Source: Asaia siamensis
GTDB lineage: Bacteria > Pseudomonadota > Alphaproteobacteria > Acetobacterales > Acetobacteraceae
Assembly: GCF_014635085.1 (NCBI RefSeq)
Contig: NZ_BMCH01000001.1
Location: 755,379-819,378 of the forward strand
DNA length: 64,000 nt
Reading direction: 5' to 3'
The notes under the pieces were generated by a model. The model did no database searches and was not told the origin of the DNA. It was given only the letters and a program-made list of their open reading frames with translations. The position numbers and the translations under genes are program-made. Within the stretch, counting starts at the first letter, position 1. Each line of letters starts with the position of its first letter. Shown in pieces: positions 7,884-16,476 of this stretch.

Positions 7884-9842
7884 GTGAGCCTGCTAGACGA
7901 CACGACCAGTGAGACTGTTTCTGCATCGGCTGACGTGCTGCCCGAGCCTTGTGACCGCGCACCGCAGCAGATCGAGGCCGAGCCGGACATGTTCGACGAT
8001 GTGGTGCAGCTTGAAGGCCATCATCCAGTCCGCGTCAACCGCTCTCGCGATGCTCTTCTGACCGATTTCGGTCGTGCGACGCTCGATAACCGCTATCTGC
8101 TGCCGGGTGAGCATTACCAGGATCTGTTTGGCCGCGTGGCGTCCTATTATGGTGCCGACGCAGCCCATGCGCAGCGCCTGTATGACTATATCTCGCAGCA
8201 TTGGTTCATGCCTGCCACGCCGGTCCTGTCCAATGGCGGCACCACGCGTGGTCTGCCTATCTCCTGCTTCCTGAACGAGGCGGATGACAGCCTGCGCGGT
8301 ATTGTCGATCTCTGGAATGAGAATGTCTGGCTGGCGTCGAAGGGTGGCGGCATTGGCTCGTATTGGGGCAATCTGCGTTCGATCGGTGAAAATGTCGGCA
8401 AGAACGGCAAGACCTCGGGCGTCATTCCGTTCATTCGTGTCATGGACAGCCTGACACTGGCCATTTCGCAGGGCTCGCTGCGCCGTGGTTCGGCTGCGGT
8501 CTATCTGCCGGTCTGGCACCCCGAAGTTGAGGAATTTGTTGAGATGCGTCGCCCCACGGGTGGCGATCCGAACCGCAAGGCGCTCAATCTTCATCATGGT
8601 GTGCTGATCACGGATGATTTCATGCGCGCCGTTGAGCAGGATGCCGAATGGGGCCTGCGCTCGCCGAAGGACATGTCCATCGTCCGCAGCATCTCCGCGC
8701 GCCAGCTCTGGATCCGTATCCTGACGGCCCGTATGGAGCAGGGCGAGCCCTACATCATCTATTCGGATCACGTGAACAAGGCGCGCCCCGAGCATCACAA
8801 GCTTGCCGGACTGGAGGTAAAGACCTCCAATCTCTGCGCGGAAATTACACTGCCCACGGGCCTTGATCATCACGGCAAGAACCGTACGGCTGTATGCTGT
8901 CTGTCGTCGCTCAATCTCGAGACCTGGGACGAGTGGAAAGACAACCCGCAATTCATCGAAGACGTCATGCTCTTCCTTGATCGCGTGCTGCAGGACTTTA
9001 TCGACCGCGCACCCGATGACATGGAGCGTGCGCGTTATGCCGCCATGCGCGAGCGTTCGGTCGGTCTGGGTGTAATGGGGTTCCACTCCTTCCTCCAGGC
9101 GCGCAACATCCCGTTTGAGAGCGTGATGGCCCGCGTATGGAACAAGCGTATTTTTGAGCAGATCAAGACCCAGGCCGATGCGGCATCGAAGCATCTGGCC
9201 GAGGTATTGGGACCGTGTCCTGACGCCGAGGAATACGGCTTTATGGAGCGTTTCTCGAACAAGATGGCCATCGCACCGACAGCGTCGATCTCGATTATCG
9301 CCGGCAATGCCAGCCCCGGTATCGAGCCGATCTCGGCCAATGTGTTCCTGCAGAAGACGCTTTCCGGCTCGTTCACCGTGCGTAACCGCCATCTGCTCAA
9401 GCTTCTGGAACAGAAGGGCCAGAATAATGATGCGGTCTGGTCATCCATCACACTGAACAAGGGGTCGGTCCAGCATCTGGATTTCCTCACCCAGGATGAG
9501 AAGGATGTTTACAAGACGGCCTTTGAACTGGATCAGCGTTGGGTGATCGAACACGCGGCCGACCGTGCGCAGTTCATCTGCCAGGCACAGTCGATCAATG
9601 TGTTCCTTCCGGCCGATATCCATAAGCGCGATCTGCACCAGATTCATTATCTGGCATGGAAGCGTGGTGTGAAGTCGCTCTATTATTGCCGCTCGCTTTC
9701 GATCCAGCGTGCTGATGCTGTGAGCGACATGGCCCTCAAGACCAATATTCTCGAGGAAGAAGACTACAGCTCGAATGCGGCTGAAGCTGCCAAGAAGCCC
9801 GTGGCGACGACAAGCTATGAAGAATGCCTGTCATGTCAGTAA
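7884..9842 (+). CDS. nrdA: Class I ribonucleoside-diphosphate reductase, alpha subunit
   Basis: NrdA reduces ribonucleoside diphosphates to deoxy forms using a radical from NrdB. With the GTG start at 7884 the protein has 652 residues. The catalytic set is complete: cysteine C128 (ISCFLN), N316-x-C318-x-E320 (NLCAEI), C338/C339 (VCCLSS), the radical-relay pair Y600-Y601 (SLYYC), and a C-terminal thiol pair ECLSC. No N-terminal ATP-cone is present, so dATP activity control is probably missing. GTG 7884 is chosen because GGGGAG lies 7 bases ahead; an in-frame TTG at 7869 has no such site. Its promoter carries NrdR boxes. The next gene overlaps its 3' end. Confidence 0.95.
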   Translation: MSLLDDTTSETVSASADVLPEPCDRAPQQIEAEPDMFDDVVQLEGHHPVRVNRSRDALLTDFGRATLDNRYLLPGEHYQDLFGRVASYYGADAAHAQRLYDYISQHWFMPATPVLSNGGTTRGLPISCFLNEADDSLRGIVDLWNENVWLASKGGGIGSYWGNLRSIGENVGKNGKTSGVIPFIRVMDSLTLAISQGSLRRGSAAVYLPVWHPEVEEFVEMRRPTGGDPNRKALNLHHGVLITDDFMRAVEQDAEWGLRSPKDMSIVRSISARQLWIRILTARMEQGEPYIIYSDHVNKARPEHHKLAGLEVKTSNLCAEITLPTGLDHHGKNRTAVCCLSSLNLETWDEWKDNPQFIEDVMLFLDRVLQDFIDRAPDDMERARYAAMRERSVGLGVMGFHSFLQARNIPFESVMARVWNKRIFEQIKTQADAASKHLAEVLGPCPDAEEYGFMERFSNKMAIAPTASISIIAGNASPGIEPISANVFLQKTLSGSFTVRNRHLLKLLEQKGQNNDAVWSSITLNKGSVQHLDFLTQDEKDVYKTAFELDQRWVIEHAADRAQFICQAQSINVFLPADIHKRDLHQIHYLAWKRGVKSLYYCRSLSIQRADAVSDMALKTNILEEEDYSSNAAEAAKKPVATTSYEECLSCQ

Positions 9843-10657
9843 GAGCTTTCACCCTCGCGGCCTGTCTTCTCGGAATCATGCCTGTAAGTCTCTGTGCAGG
9901 AGCAGCATGGGCCGATGAGGCGCAGTCTGGTGCCTCGACTATCCTGCGCGGCCTGGTCACGATAAAAGGCAGGATCGACCTGCCTGCGAATGCCCAGCTG
10001 GCGGTGATGCTCGACGATGTCAGCCTGGCTGATGCGCCTTCGATCACGTTGAGTAAGACCGTTTTCGCGCCCGTTGGCACGCAGAGCTTCGGCTATGCAC
10101 TCTCCTATGATCCGGCAGCCTTCAAACCGGGTCATCGCTACGCGTTGCGCGCCGAGATCCGGGCCGATGGTCGACTTCTCTATATCAGCAAGGAAGCCAT
10201 CATGGCGACCGGCACGGTACCCGCCGAAGGGACGATCGTTGTCGAGCCCGTGACAACGCTTCTCCCGACGGCGTTGATCGGAAACTGGAAGATCGACGCC
10301 GTAGGCGAAAAGCCGACCAGCGCTGAGGCGCCCGCTTTCATGGTGTTCCGGGCTGACGGATTTCTTTCGGGCACAGGCGGATGCAACCGCATGATGGGCC
10401 ATGTCAGCGCAACCGGGCAGAGCCTCACTTTCGGGCCGATTGCCGGAACCCGCATGGCCTGCCCCGGCATACGCATGACGCAGGAAGATGCCGTTTTTGC
10501 CGCAGCGTCTCAGGTCAAATCCTGGCGTATGGCACAAGACAGGCTTCTGCTTGATGACGCGCAGGGCAGCACGGTTCTGACCCTGAGCCGCAACGAAACC
10601 GGCGGCCATGCCGCCAAGACACAGACAAAGCATACCAGAGTCAGGAAAAGCCAATGA
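9833..10657 (+). CDS. YbaY-like plus META-domain exported protein inside the nrd operon
   Basis: A 274-residue exported protein with a signal peptide (hydrophobic stretch ending near AGAAWA). Residues about 35-145 resemble the YbaY/YscW lipoprotein-type beta domain (GRIDLPANAQLAVMLDD, then a repeat of the same strand pattern). Residues about 150-250 form a META/HslJ domain, seen from LIGNWKIDAVG, FRADGFLSGTGGCNRM and MACPG. No lipobox cysteine was seen. Such proteins are envelope factors of unclear function, linked in E. coli HslJ to stress and drug tolerance. The gene overlaps the end of nrdA and overlaps the nrdB start by 4 bases, so it is cotranscribed with both. ATG 9824 is an alternative start. 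Confidence 0.8.
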   Translation: MSVRAFTLAACLLGIMPVSLCAGAAWADEAQSGASTILRGLVTIKGRIDLPANAQLAVMLDDVSLADAPSITLSKTVFAPVGTQSFGYALSYDPAAFKPGHRYALRAEIRADGRLLYISKEAIMATGTVPAEGTIVVEPVTTLLPTALIGNWKIDAVGEKPTSAEAPAFMVFRADGFLSGTGGCNRMMGHVSATGQSLTFGPIAGTRMACPGIRMTQEDAVFAAASQVKSWRMAQDRLLLDDAQGSTVLTLSRNETGGHAAKTQTKHTRVRKSQ

Positions 10658-11679
10658 GTGAGACACAGAACCAAGGCGCCCCGCTCGCCGAGGAGCAGCA
10701 TTTCGATCTCATGACCGCCAATCCGGTCTACAAGCCATTCCGGTATCCCTGGGCCTATGATGCGTGGCTGATCCAGCAGCGCGTTCATTGGCTGCCGGAA
10801 GAAGTGCCTCTGGCCGATGATGTGAAAGACTGGCATCGCACGCTGAGCGAAGGCGAGCGTCATCTGGTGACACAGATCTTCCGCTTCTTCACCCAGGCTG
10901 ACGTCGAGGTGAACTCGGCGTACATGAAGTATTACAGCCAGGTCTTCAAGCCGACCGAAGTGCTGATGATGCTGTCATCGTTCTCGAATATCGAGACGAT
11001 TCACATCGCGGCCTATTCGCATCTTCTTGACACCATCGGCATGCCGGAGACGGAGTATTCGGCGTTCCTGAAATACAAGGAGATGAAGGACAAGTATGAT
11101 TTCATGCAGTCCTTCAACATCAACAACAAGCGCGAAATCGCCAAGACCATGGCGGCGTTCGGCGCCTTCATGGAAGGGCTGCAGCTTTTTGCCTCCTTTG
11201 CAATTCTGCTGAACTTCCCGCGCTTCAATAAGCTCAAGGGCATGGGCCAGATCGTCTCGTGGTCTGTGCGTGACGAGACTCTTCACTGCCTCTCGATGAT
11301 CCGCCTGTTCCGTACGTTCGTGCGTGAGAACAGCGAGATCTGGACCGAGGATTTCCGCGCTGAACTGGCAGAGATCTGTGCCACGACGGTTGAGCATGAA
11401 GACGCCTTCATCGATCTCGCTTTCGAGATGGGGGATGTCGAGGGGCTAAGCGCCGAGCAGGTGAAGCGCTATATCCGCTTCATTGCCGATCGTCGCATGA
11501 CTCAGCTCGGGCTCGATCCTTTCTATGGCATCGAAGAAAACCCGCTGCCCTGGCTCGACGACATGCTCAATGCTGTCGAGCACGCGAATTTCTTCGAAAA
11601 CCGCGCCACTGAATACTCCCGCGCATCCACCACAGGATCATGGGAAGAGGCTTTCGAGGCGGATGTGTTCGCCTCCTGA
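10654..11679 (+). CDS. nrdB: Class Ia ribonucleoside-diphosphate reductase, beta subunit
   Basis: NrdB houses the di-iron/tyrosyl radical cofactor that starts catalysis in NrdA. The 341-residue protein keeps all ligands and the radical residue: D83, E114, H117, the radical tyrosine Y121 (NIETIHIAAY), E174 (FMEGLQ), E208 and H211 (RDETLHC). The presence of Y121 argues for an ordinary class Ia, Fe-dependent enzyme. The ATG overlaps the stop of the YbaY/META gene (ATGA), implying translational coupling. A strong intrinsic terminator follows 7 bases after the stop. Confidence 0.96.
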   Translation: MSETQNQGAPLAEEQHFDLMTANPVYKPFRYPWAYDAWLIQQRVHWLPEEVPLADDVKDWHRTLSEGERHLVTQIFRFFTQADVEVNSAYMKYYSQVFKPTEVLMMLSSFSNIETIHIAAYSHLLDTIGMPETEYSAFLKYKEMKDKYDFMQSFNINNKREIAKTMAAFGAFMEGLQLFASFAILLNFPRFNKLKGMGQIVSWSVRDETLHCLSMIRLFRTFVRENSEIWTEDFRAELAEICATTVEHEDAFIDLAFEMGDVEGLSAEQVKRYIRFIADRRMTQLGLDPFYGIEENPLPWLDDMLNAVEHANFFENRATEYSRASTTGSWEEAFEADVFAS

Positions 11680-11685
11680 GAACAG

Positions 11686-11713
11686 GGGAGGGGGAAACCC
11701 CTCCCTTTTTTTT
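11686..11713 (+). terminator. Rho-independent terminator of the nrd operon
   Basis: An 8-bp perfect stem (GGGAGGGG / CCCCTCCC) with a GAAA tetraloop is followed directly by eight T residues. It ends the nrdA-nrdB transcript just after the nrdB stop. Confidence 0.93.
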
Positions 11714-11829
11714 ATGCACTTCTTTGATATTCTTCACCTGAGGTGTCTTGTTTGGTGGTGGAAATGCGGAACTCTTGTTTCCGATCAAGAAATGGCGTGA
11801 TCTCTGTGTGATCATATCAAGTAATGGTG

Positions 11830-11852
11830 TCAGAACCTGGGTCTGGTTCTGA
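11830..11852. repeat. Inverted repeat upstream of the SDR gene
   Basis: A perfect 8-bp inverted repeat (TCAGAACC / GGTTCTGA) with a 7-base spacer lies 45 bases before the SDR start at 11898. It could be an operator for a dimeric regulator or a 5' leader hairpin; the intergenic region here (11714-11897) otherwise shows only ordinary AT-richer sequence. Confidence 0.5.
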
Positions 11853-11897
11853 ACGTTCTTCTTCTGCCGTGATTTTCATGATCCGGAGAGGAACAAA

Positions 11898-12671
11898 ATG
11901 GCTGTCACCGTAAAAAACAAGACCGTATTCATCACCGGGGCTGGCGCAGGAATCGGGCGTGGCACGGCACTCCTTTTTGCGGAGGAGGGGGCGAAAGTCG
12001 TTGCGACCGACGTCGATATGAGCGGGCTGGAAGAAACCCAGACTCTCGTAAGGCAGGCAGGGGGCGATATCCTGATCCTGCAGCACGATGTCACATCAGA
12101 AGAGCAGTGGCTCGCCGCCTACGCCCAGGCGAAAGAGCGTTTCGGCGGCATCGAAGTGCTGGTCAATAACGCGGGTATCTACATTATCGCACCCGTTACC
12201 GAGATCACGCTCGAGACATGGAACCGCCTGATGGCGATCAATGTCACGGGTGTCTTTCTTGGTGCCAAGCATGTCGTGCCCTATCTTGCAGAGCGCAAAG
12301 GGGGCGCAATCATCAATCTCTCCTCTATCGCCGGTCTCAGGGGCTCGACCGGGCATGCGCTTTACGGCGCCTCCAAAGGGGCGGTGAGGATCATGACCAA
12401 GGATCTTGCTGCGGAGCTGGCGCCGCAGAATATCCGCGTCAACTCGGTGCATCCCACCTATGTCAAAACGGCTATGGCCGATTATGCCGAAAAGACACTT
12501 GGCGTGAGTGCGGACGAGTTGGGGCGTCATCTCAACCCGCTCGGTCGCCTCGCCGATGTCGCCGACATCGCCAACATGATCGTCTTTCTTGCCGCTGATG
12601 AATCGGCCTATCTCACAGGCTCGGAATTTGTCGTCGATGGTGGTGGCACCTCGGTCTTCACGCCACGCTGA
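11898..12671 (+). CDS. SDR family NAD(P)-dependent oxidoreductase
   Basis: A 257-residue classical short-chain dehydrogenase. The cofactor motif is TGAGAGIG (13-20), followed by NNAG (90-93), the catalytic S142/S143, and Y156-GAS-K160. D38 at the end of the second strand (ATDVD) points to NAD rather than NADP preference. The C-terminus keeps LTGSEFVVDGG. Acetic acid bacteria use many such enzymes to oxidise or reduce sugars, polyols and ketones; the substrate cannot be read from the sequence. It stands alone, with GAGAGGA ahead of the start, and a hairpin downstream. Confidence 0.9.
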   Translation: MAVTVKNKTVFITGAGAGIGRGTALLFAEEGAKVVATDVDMSGLEETQTLVRQAGGDILILQHDVTSEEQWLAAYAQAKERFGGIEVLVNNAGIYIIAPVTEITLETWNRLMAINVTGVFLGAKHVVPYLAERKGGAIINLSSIAGLRGSTGHALYGASKGAVRIMTKDLAAELAPQNIRVNSVHPTYVKTAMADYAEKTLGVSADELGRHLNPLGRLADVADIANMIVFLAADESAYLTGSEFVVDGGGTSVFTPR

Positions 12672-12680
12672 TGGATATCG

Positions 12681-12700
12681 GGGAGGCCTCACGGCCTCCC
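12681..12700. terminator. Hairpin between convergent SDR and methyltransferase genes
   Basis: A perfect 8-bp stem (GGGAGGCC / GGCCTCCC) with a 4-base loop sits 9 bases after the SDR stop. No T-run follows, so it is a terminator-like structure only. Confidence 0.55.
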
Positions 12701-12725
12701 GTCAGCTGGTCTTGGGGGAGGCTCC

Positions 12726-13592
12726 TCACGAGAGAGCGTTCGCCTCGCGCAGGATAGCTTCGCTTTGCGCGGTATATCCCCCCTCGTCGCGATGCAGCAC
12801 CAGACCGGGCAGGAGGGAAAACATCCCTCTGCCGCCCTGTATGGCCCTCAGGAGAACAATCTTGGCCGCGCGTCCCTGCTTGGGCCAAAGTGGCAGCAAG
12901 GTGAGGCTTCCGAAGCCCGAATGGCGCAGTGCTTCGCAGGCACGGTCGACGACCGATGCCGGGAGCGCAAGGGTCAGGCTACCGCCGGGCAGCACCCAGC
13001 GTGCCAGTGTGGTGATCCATTCTTCCCAGCCGCCTTCCGGCATTGTCATGGCGAGACGTCTCCTGGCATCGCTGGCACCCGTATGATCAGCCGGATGCCA
13101 GGGGGGATTGGCCATGGCGTGATGGAAACGGCCATTATCGCCTGGGGTTAGTTGCCGCAGGGCAGGCGGGACATCAGGAATGCTGCCATGCAGGATCGTC
13201 ACCCGCGTGGCACAGTCGTTGTCACGCATGTTCTGCATGGCCAGTTGCGCGGTCGCTCCATCGGCTTCCAGCCCAACCCCTCTGACATCCTGACAGCGCG
13301 AGGTGAGGCAGAGAAGCCCGGCCCCCGCGCCGCAACCGGCTTCCAGTACGCTCTGTCCTGGCTGGGCCGGAACGAAAGCTGCCATCAGGACAGGTTCGAT
13401 TCCCGTGCGGTAGCCCTGGGTGAATTGTCTGTAACGCACACGACGGTCGAGCAGATATCCTTCCATCGTCTCGCTTGTCGTCACTGCTGCGGCCTCAGCT
13501 TTTAGGGTGGCCGGGTTGACCGTGGGCGCAGCGCCGCTCATATGGTTTGGACTGTCCGAGAACTGGTCTTCCGGTCTGGCTGGGTCATGCAT
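12726..13592 (-). CDS. N6-adenine methyltransferase, TrmN6-like (tRNA1(Val) A37)
   Basis: A Rossmann-fold SAM methyltransferase of 288 residues. The SAM loop is VLEAGCGAGAGLL (82-94) and the catalytic motif NPPW is at 162-165, the signature of N6-adenine methylation. The overall plan (QGYRTGIEPVLMAAFVP before the SAM loop) matches the YfiC/TrmN6 group, which methylates A37 of tRNA1(Val), so this is the likely target. The start is uncertain: the first 40 residues are not conserved-looking and no ribosome binding site is clear. It is divergent from the long-chain polyprenyl diphosphate synthase gene, a neighbour pairing common in alphaproteobacteria. Confidence 0.8.
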   Translation of the reverse strand: MHDPARPEDQFSDSPNHMSGAAPTVNPATLKAEAAAVTTSETMEGYLLDRRVRYRQFTQGYRTGIEPVLMAAFVPAQPGQSVLEAGCGAGAGLLCLTSRCQDVRGVGLEADGATAQLAMQNMRDNDCATRVTILHGSIPDVPPALRQLTPGDNGRFHHAMANPPWHPADHTGASDARRRLAMTMPEGGWEEWITTLARWVLPGGSLTLALPASVVDRACEALRHSGFGSLTLLPLWPKQGRAAKIVLLRAIQGGRGMFSLLPGLVLHRDEGGYTAQSEAILREANALS

Positions 13593-13699
13593 GAAGTTCG
13601 ATTTCTGCCACGGTGTTTCTTAGCGCCGGCAGGAAGCCCGGCTCGTGCCTTATACTGCATCAGGGTCGTCAGTGGCCAAGTTTGAAGTGGAGATTTGCC

Positions 13700-14755
13700 T
13701 TGGGTGCTGCCGACAGCGTGACCGATATCAAGACACAAGACGGGTCCGGCGAATCAAGTCGTGAAAGCTCGGCCCTGCACGCGCTCTCGGCCTTTCTGAA
13801 AGAGGATATGGAGGCCTGCAATCGCGAGATCGTCGCGCGCATGCAAAGCCCCGTGCCGCTTATACCCCAGCTTGGTGCGCATCTTGTTGCGGCCGGTGGC
13901 AAGCGGCTGCGCCCGCTCCTGACACTCGCCTCAGCCCGGCTCTGTGGATACGAGCCCTCGGCACAGAACCAGCGTCATGTCGGTCTTGCTGCCTGCGTCG
14001 AGTTCATCCACACAGCGACGCTGCTTCATGATGATGTTGTTGATGAAAGCACCCTGCGCCGTGGCCTCGCTTCGGCCAATGCGGTTTTCGGCAACAAGGC
14101 ATCGGTTCTTGTTGGCGATTTTCTGTTCGCCCGGTCTTTCCAGCTCATGACCGCTGATGGATCGCTGAAGGTCATGGCCATTCTCTCTGCGGCCTCTGCA
14201 ACCATCGCCGAGGGCGAAGTGCTGCAGATGGCAACGCAGAATGATCTCTCCACTCCTATCGAAAAATATCTCGAAGTCATTCACGGCAAGACGGCAGCGC
14301 TTTTCGCCGCAGCCTGCCGTGTCGGTGCAGTGGTTGCCGACCGCTCGGAGCAGGAAGAAGCTGCGCTCGATGCTTATGGCACCAATCTTGGCATGGCGTT
14401 CCAGCTTGTCGATGACGCCCTCGATTATGCCGCCGACCAACAGGTTCTGGGCAAGACCGTCGGTGACGACATGCGTGAGGGCAAGATCACCTTGCCGGTA
14501 CTCGCGGCTTTCCAGGCCGGGGACGAAGCCGAACGCGCTTTCTGGCTGCGCGTGATCGAGACCGGAGAGCAGACCGATGAGGATCTGCCCCATGCGCTCG
14601 GCCTCATCGAGAAGCGCGGTGCCATCCAGACAACGATCGACCGGGCGCGCGTTTATGCCGATGCTGCCATCGAGGCGCTATCCATCTTCCCTGACAGCCC
14701 GATACGGCAGCTGATGATCGATGCTGCTTCCTACACGGTCAGCCGCGTCAACTGA
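13700..14755 (+). CDS. ispB: Long-chain polyprenyl diphosphate synthase (ubiquinone side chain)
   Basis: A 351-residue trans-prenyltransferase that extends farnesyl diphosphate with IPP to the octaprenyl to decaprenyl tail of ubiquinone. The first Asp-rich motif is DDVVD (111-115) and the second DDALDY near 242; GGKRLRP (67-73) is also intact. The start chosen is TTG at 13700 because GGAG lies 7 bases upstream; in-frame codons back to 13613 have no comparable site. Chain length (8, 9 or 10 units) cannot be fixed by eye; acetic acid bacteria commonly have Q-9 or Q-10. It is convergent with murI. Confidence 0.9.
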   Translation: MGAADSVTDIKTQDGSGESSRESSALHALSAFLKEDMEACNREIVARMQSPVPLIPQLGAHLVAAGGKRLRPLLTLASARLCGYEPSAQNQRHVGLAACVEFIHTATLLHDDVVDESTLRRGLASANAVFGNKASVLVGDFLFARSFQLMTADGSLKVMAILSAASATIAEGEVLQMATQNDLSTPIEKYLEVIHGKTAALFAAACRVGAVVADRSEQEEAALDAYGTNLGMAFQLVDDALDYAADQQVLGKTVGDDMREGKITLPVLAAFQAGDEAERAFWLRVIETGEQTDEDLPHALGLIEKRGAIQTTIDRARVYADAAIEALSIFPDSPIRQLMIDAASYTVSRVN

Positions 14756-14763
14756 GCCTTTCC

Positions 14764-14783
14764 GCCGCCTGTCAGGAGGCGGC
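14764..14783. terminator. Hairpin between convergent ispB and murI
   Basis: A perfect 7-bp stem (GCCGCCT / AGGCGGC) with a 6-base loop lies 8 bases after the ispB stop and next to the murI stop. No T-run is seen. Confidence 0.5.
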
Positions 14784-14785
14784 TC

Positions 14786-15613
14786 TCAGGGCGTGAGCGC
14801 GCCTTCCAGCAAAGTGATGTCGTGATAGCCCAGCCGGGCAATCGCCTGTTTCAGCGCCGCACTATCGGCGGCTGGCCCGGTCAGCGTAAGGCTTTCAGGC
14901 AGGTCCCTGCGTCCGGGTTGCTCACGACGCATTTCGAGCACCCGGTTGACCTGCTGGGCGACAGGCAGGGCAGGATCGAGCCAGTTGATATCCGGCGGGC
15001 AGAGACGCAGGAAGGCATCGGTCAGAAACGTGTAATGCGTGCAGCCGAGGCCAATCGTGTCGATTTTCTGCCCCTGAGGGGCCTCGAACAGATGGCGTAA
15101 TTCTCCGGCAACCAGAGCATCGTCGACAGGCCGGCCGAGAAAGGCCTGCTCTGCCAGATCTGCCAGAGTGCGGGCGCCATGCACGATCATTTCGCAATCA
15201 GCCGCGTAGCTGTCTCTCAGGCTGCGAAGATACGGGCGTCTCGCCGTGCCTCGCGTCGCCAGAAGCCCGAAGACACGGCTCTGGCTGACTCGGGCCGCCC
15301 AGCGCACCGGTGGTACGCAGCCAACGAACGGCACGTCAAACCGGGCTCTGAGCGCATCCAGCGCGATCGTGCTGGCTGTATTGCACGCAATAAGCACGAC
15401 ATCGGGGCGCAGATGGGCAATGCGCTCCTCCATGAGGGAGAGAAGACGCCTGACCAGCAGGGAATCTTCCTGCTCGCCATAGGGAAACAGCGCGTTATCG
15501 GCGAGATAGTCGATGCGCGTGTCTTCCGGCAGGGTCGTGCGCAGGGCCTGCACAACGGCGAGCCCCCCAATGCCCGAGTCAAAGGCAAGCACACGTCCCG
15601 GAGGGAGAGACAA
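14786..15613 (-). CDS. murI: Glutamate racemase
   Basis: MurI makes D-glutamate for peptidoglycan. The product has 275 residues. Family motifs are FDSGIGGL near the N-terminus, the first catalytic cysteine in ACNTAS and the second in GCTHY. The start is taken as TTG at 15613, immediately after the pyrE stop (TGA, one base, TTG), with GGAAGG as ribosome binding site; longer ATG starts would overlap pyrE by up to 190 bases. The product is probably translated by coupling to pyrE. Confidence 0.9.
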   Translation of the reverse strand: MSLPPGRVLAFDSGIGGLAVVQALRTTLPEDTRIDYLADNALFPYGEQEDSLLVRRLLSLMEERIAHLRPDVVLIACNTASTIALDALRARFDVPFVGCVPPVRWAARVSQSRVFGLLATRGTARRPYLRSLRDSYAADCEMIVHGARTLADLAEQAFLGRPVDDALVAGELRHLFEAPQGQKIDTIGLGCTHYTFLTDAFLRLCPPDINWLDPALPVAQQVNRVLEMRREQPGRRDLPESLTLTGPAADSAALKQAIARLGYHDITLLEGALTP

Positions 15614-15614
15614 A

Positions 15615-16367
15615 TCAGCCTTCCGCCTTGGCCTTGAGGGCCGCGGCTTCTTCAGCACCGCCCACACCACCATGGGCCTTCGACCAGCCACAGGGATCTT
15701 CAAGGAAGCGACGGACCTCATGGATGTCGCTTTCGGAGAAGTAGTTCGCGCCCGAGCAGGCCTCGAGCACATCCCACCAGGTGCAGAGCGAATGCAGCGA
15801 GACATTCATGTCGGCAAGGGTCTTCTGGGCGCCGGGGAACACACCATAGAAGAAGACGACAAAGGTGTGATCGATGATCGCCCCTGCTGAACGCAGGGCA
15901 TTGGCGAAGCGGACCTTGGAGGCCCCATCGGTCGTCAGATCCTCGACCAGAAGGGTGCGCATTGATTCCGGCACATCGCCCTCGATCTGGGCGTTACGGC
16001 CAAAGCCCTTGGGCTTTTTGCGCACATAGGCCATGGGGGCCATCATGCGGTCTGCAATCCAGGCGGCAAACGGAATGCCGGCTGTCTCACCGCCGACCAC
16101 GCAGTCGATGCTCTCATAGCCGATATGACGACCGATCTTCTCGACAGCCAGTTCGACGATCTTGGCGCGGGCGCGGGGAAAGAAAATGATCTTGCGGCAG
16201 TCGATATAGACAGGCGACTTCCAGCCCGAGGTCAGGGTGTAGGGCTCTTCAGGGCGGAAATTGATGGCCTTGATTTCAAGCAGGATACGCGCCGTCGTGA
16301 GCGCAGCGTCCCGGTCCCATTGTGTCTGACGGACTGCGCCACCGTTGATCTCGTTGCTGAGAGCCAT
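15615..16367 (-). CDS. pyrE: Orotate phosphoribosyltransferase with C-terminal extension
   Basis: PyrE joins orotate with PRPP to make OMP in pyrimidine synthesis. The PRPP-binding motif is VEDLTTDGAS (141-150), and the flexible-loop basic residues KKPKGFGR (117-124) are present. At 250 residues it is longer than the usual 210-220; the extra length is a C-terminal tail rich in Ala, Gly and Lys. The start ATG at 16367 has GGAG ahead. murI follows directly on the same strand. Confidence 0.93.
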   Translation of the reverse strand: MALSNEINGGAVRQTQWDRDAALTTARILLEIKAINFRPEEPYTLTSGWKSPVYIDCRKIIFFPRARAKIVELAVEKIGRHIGYESIDCVVGGETAGIPFAAWIADRMMAPMAYVRKKPKGFGRNAQIEGDVPESMRTLLVEDLTTDGASKVRFANALRSAGAIIDHTFVVFFYGVFPGAQKTLADMNVSLHSLCTWWDVLEACSGANYFSESDIHEVRRFLEDPCGWSKAHGGVGGAEEAAALKAKAEG

Positions 16368-16476
16368 CTGTTATTACTCCATGATCTTACTGGCGTGCAG
16401 GATTATCCGTCCTTAACGAGAAAAGTAAGAGAAATAAGAAGAGAAAATCCTCGCGCTTTCGTTCGATAGGCGATGC

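Noticed and set aside
7893..9392. A 499-codon minus-strand ORF opposite nrdA
   Set aside because: It has no domain, an unlikely composition and lies entirely within the RNR alpha gene.
11846..11858. A possible LexA site (GTTC repeats) near the SDR promoter
   Set aside because: The spacing between the two GTTC units is 5, not the 7 of the alphaproteobacterial GTTC-N7-GTTC box.
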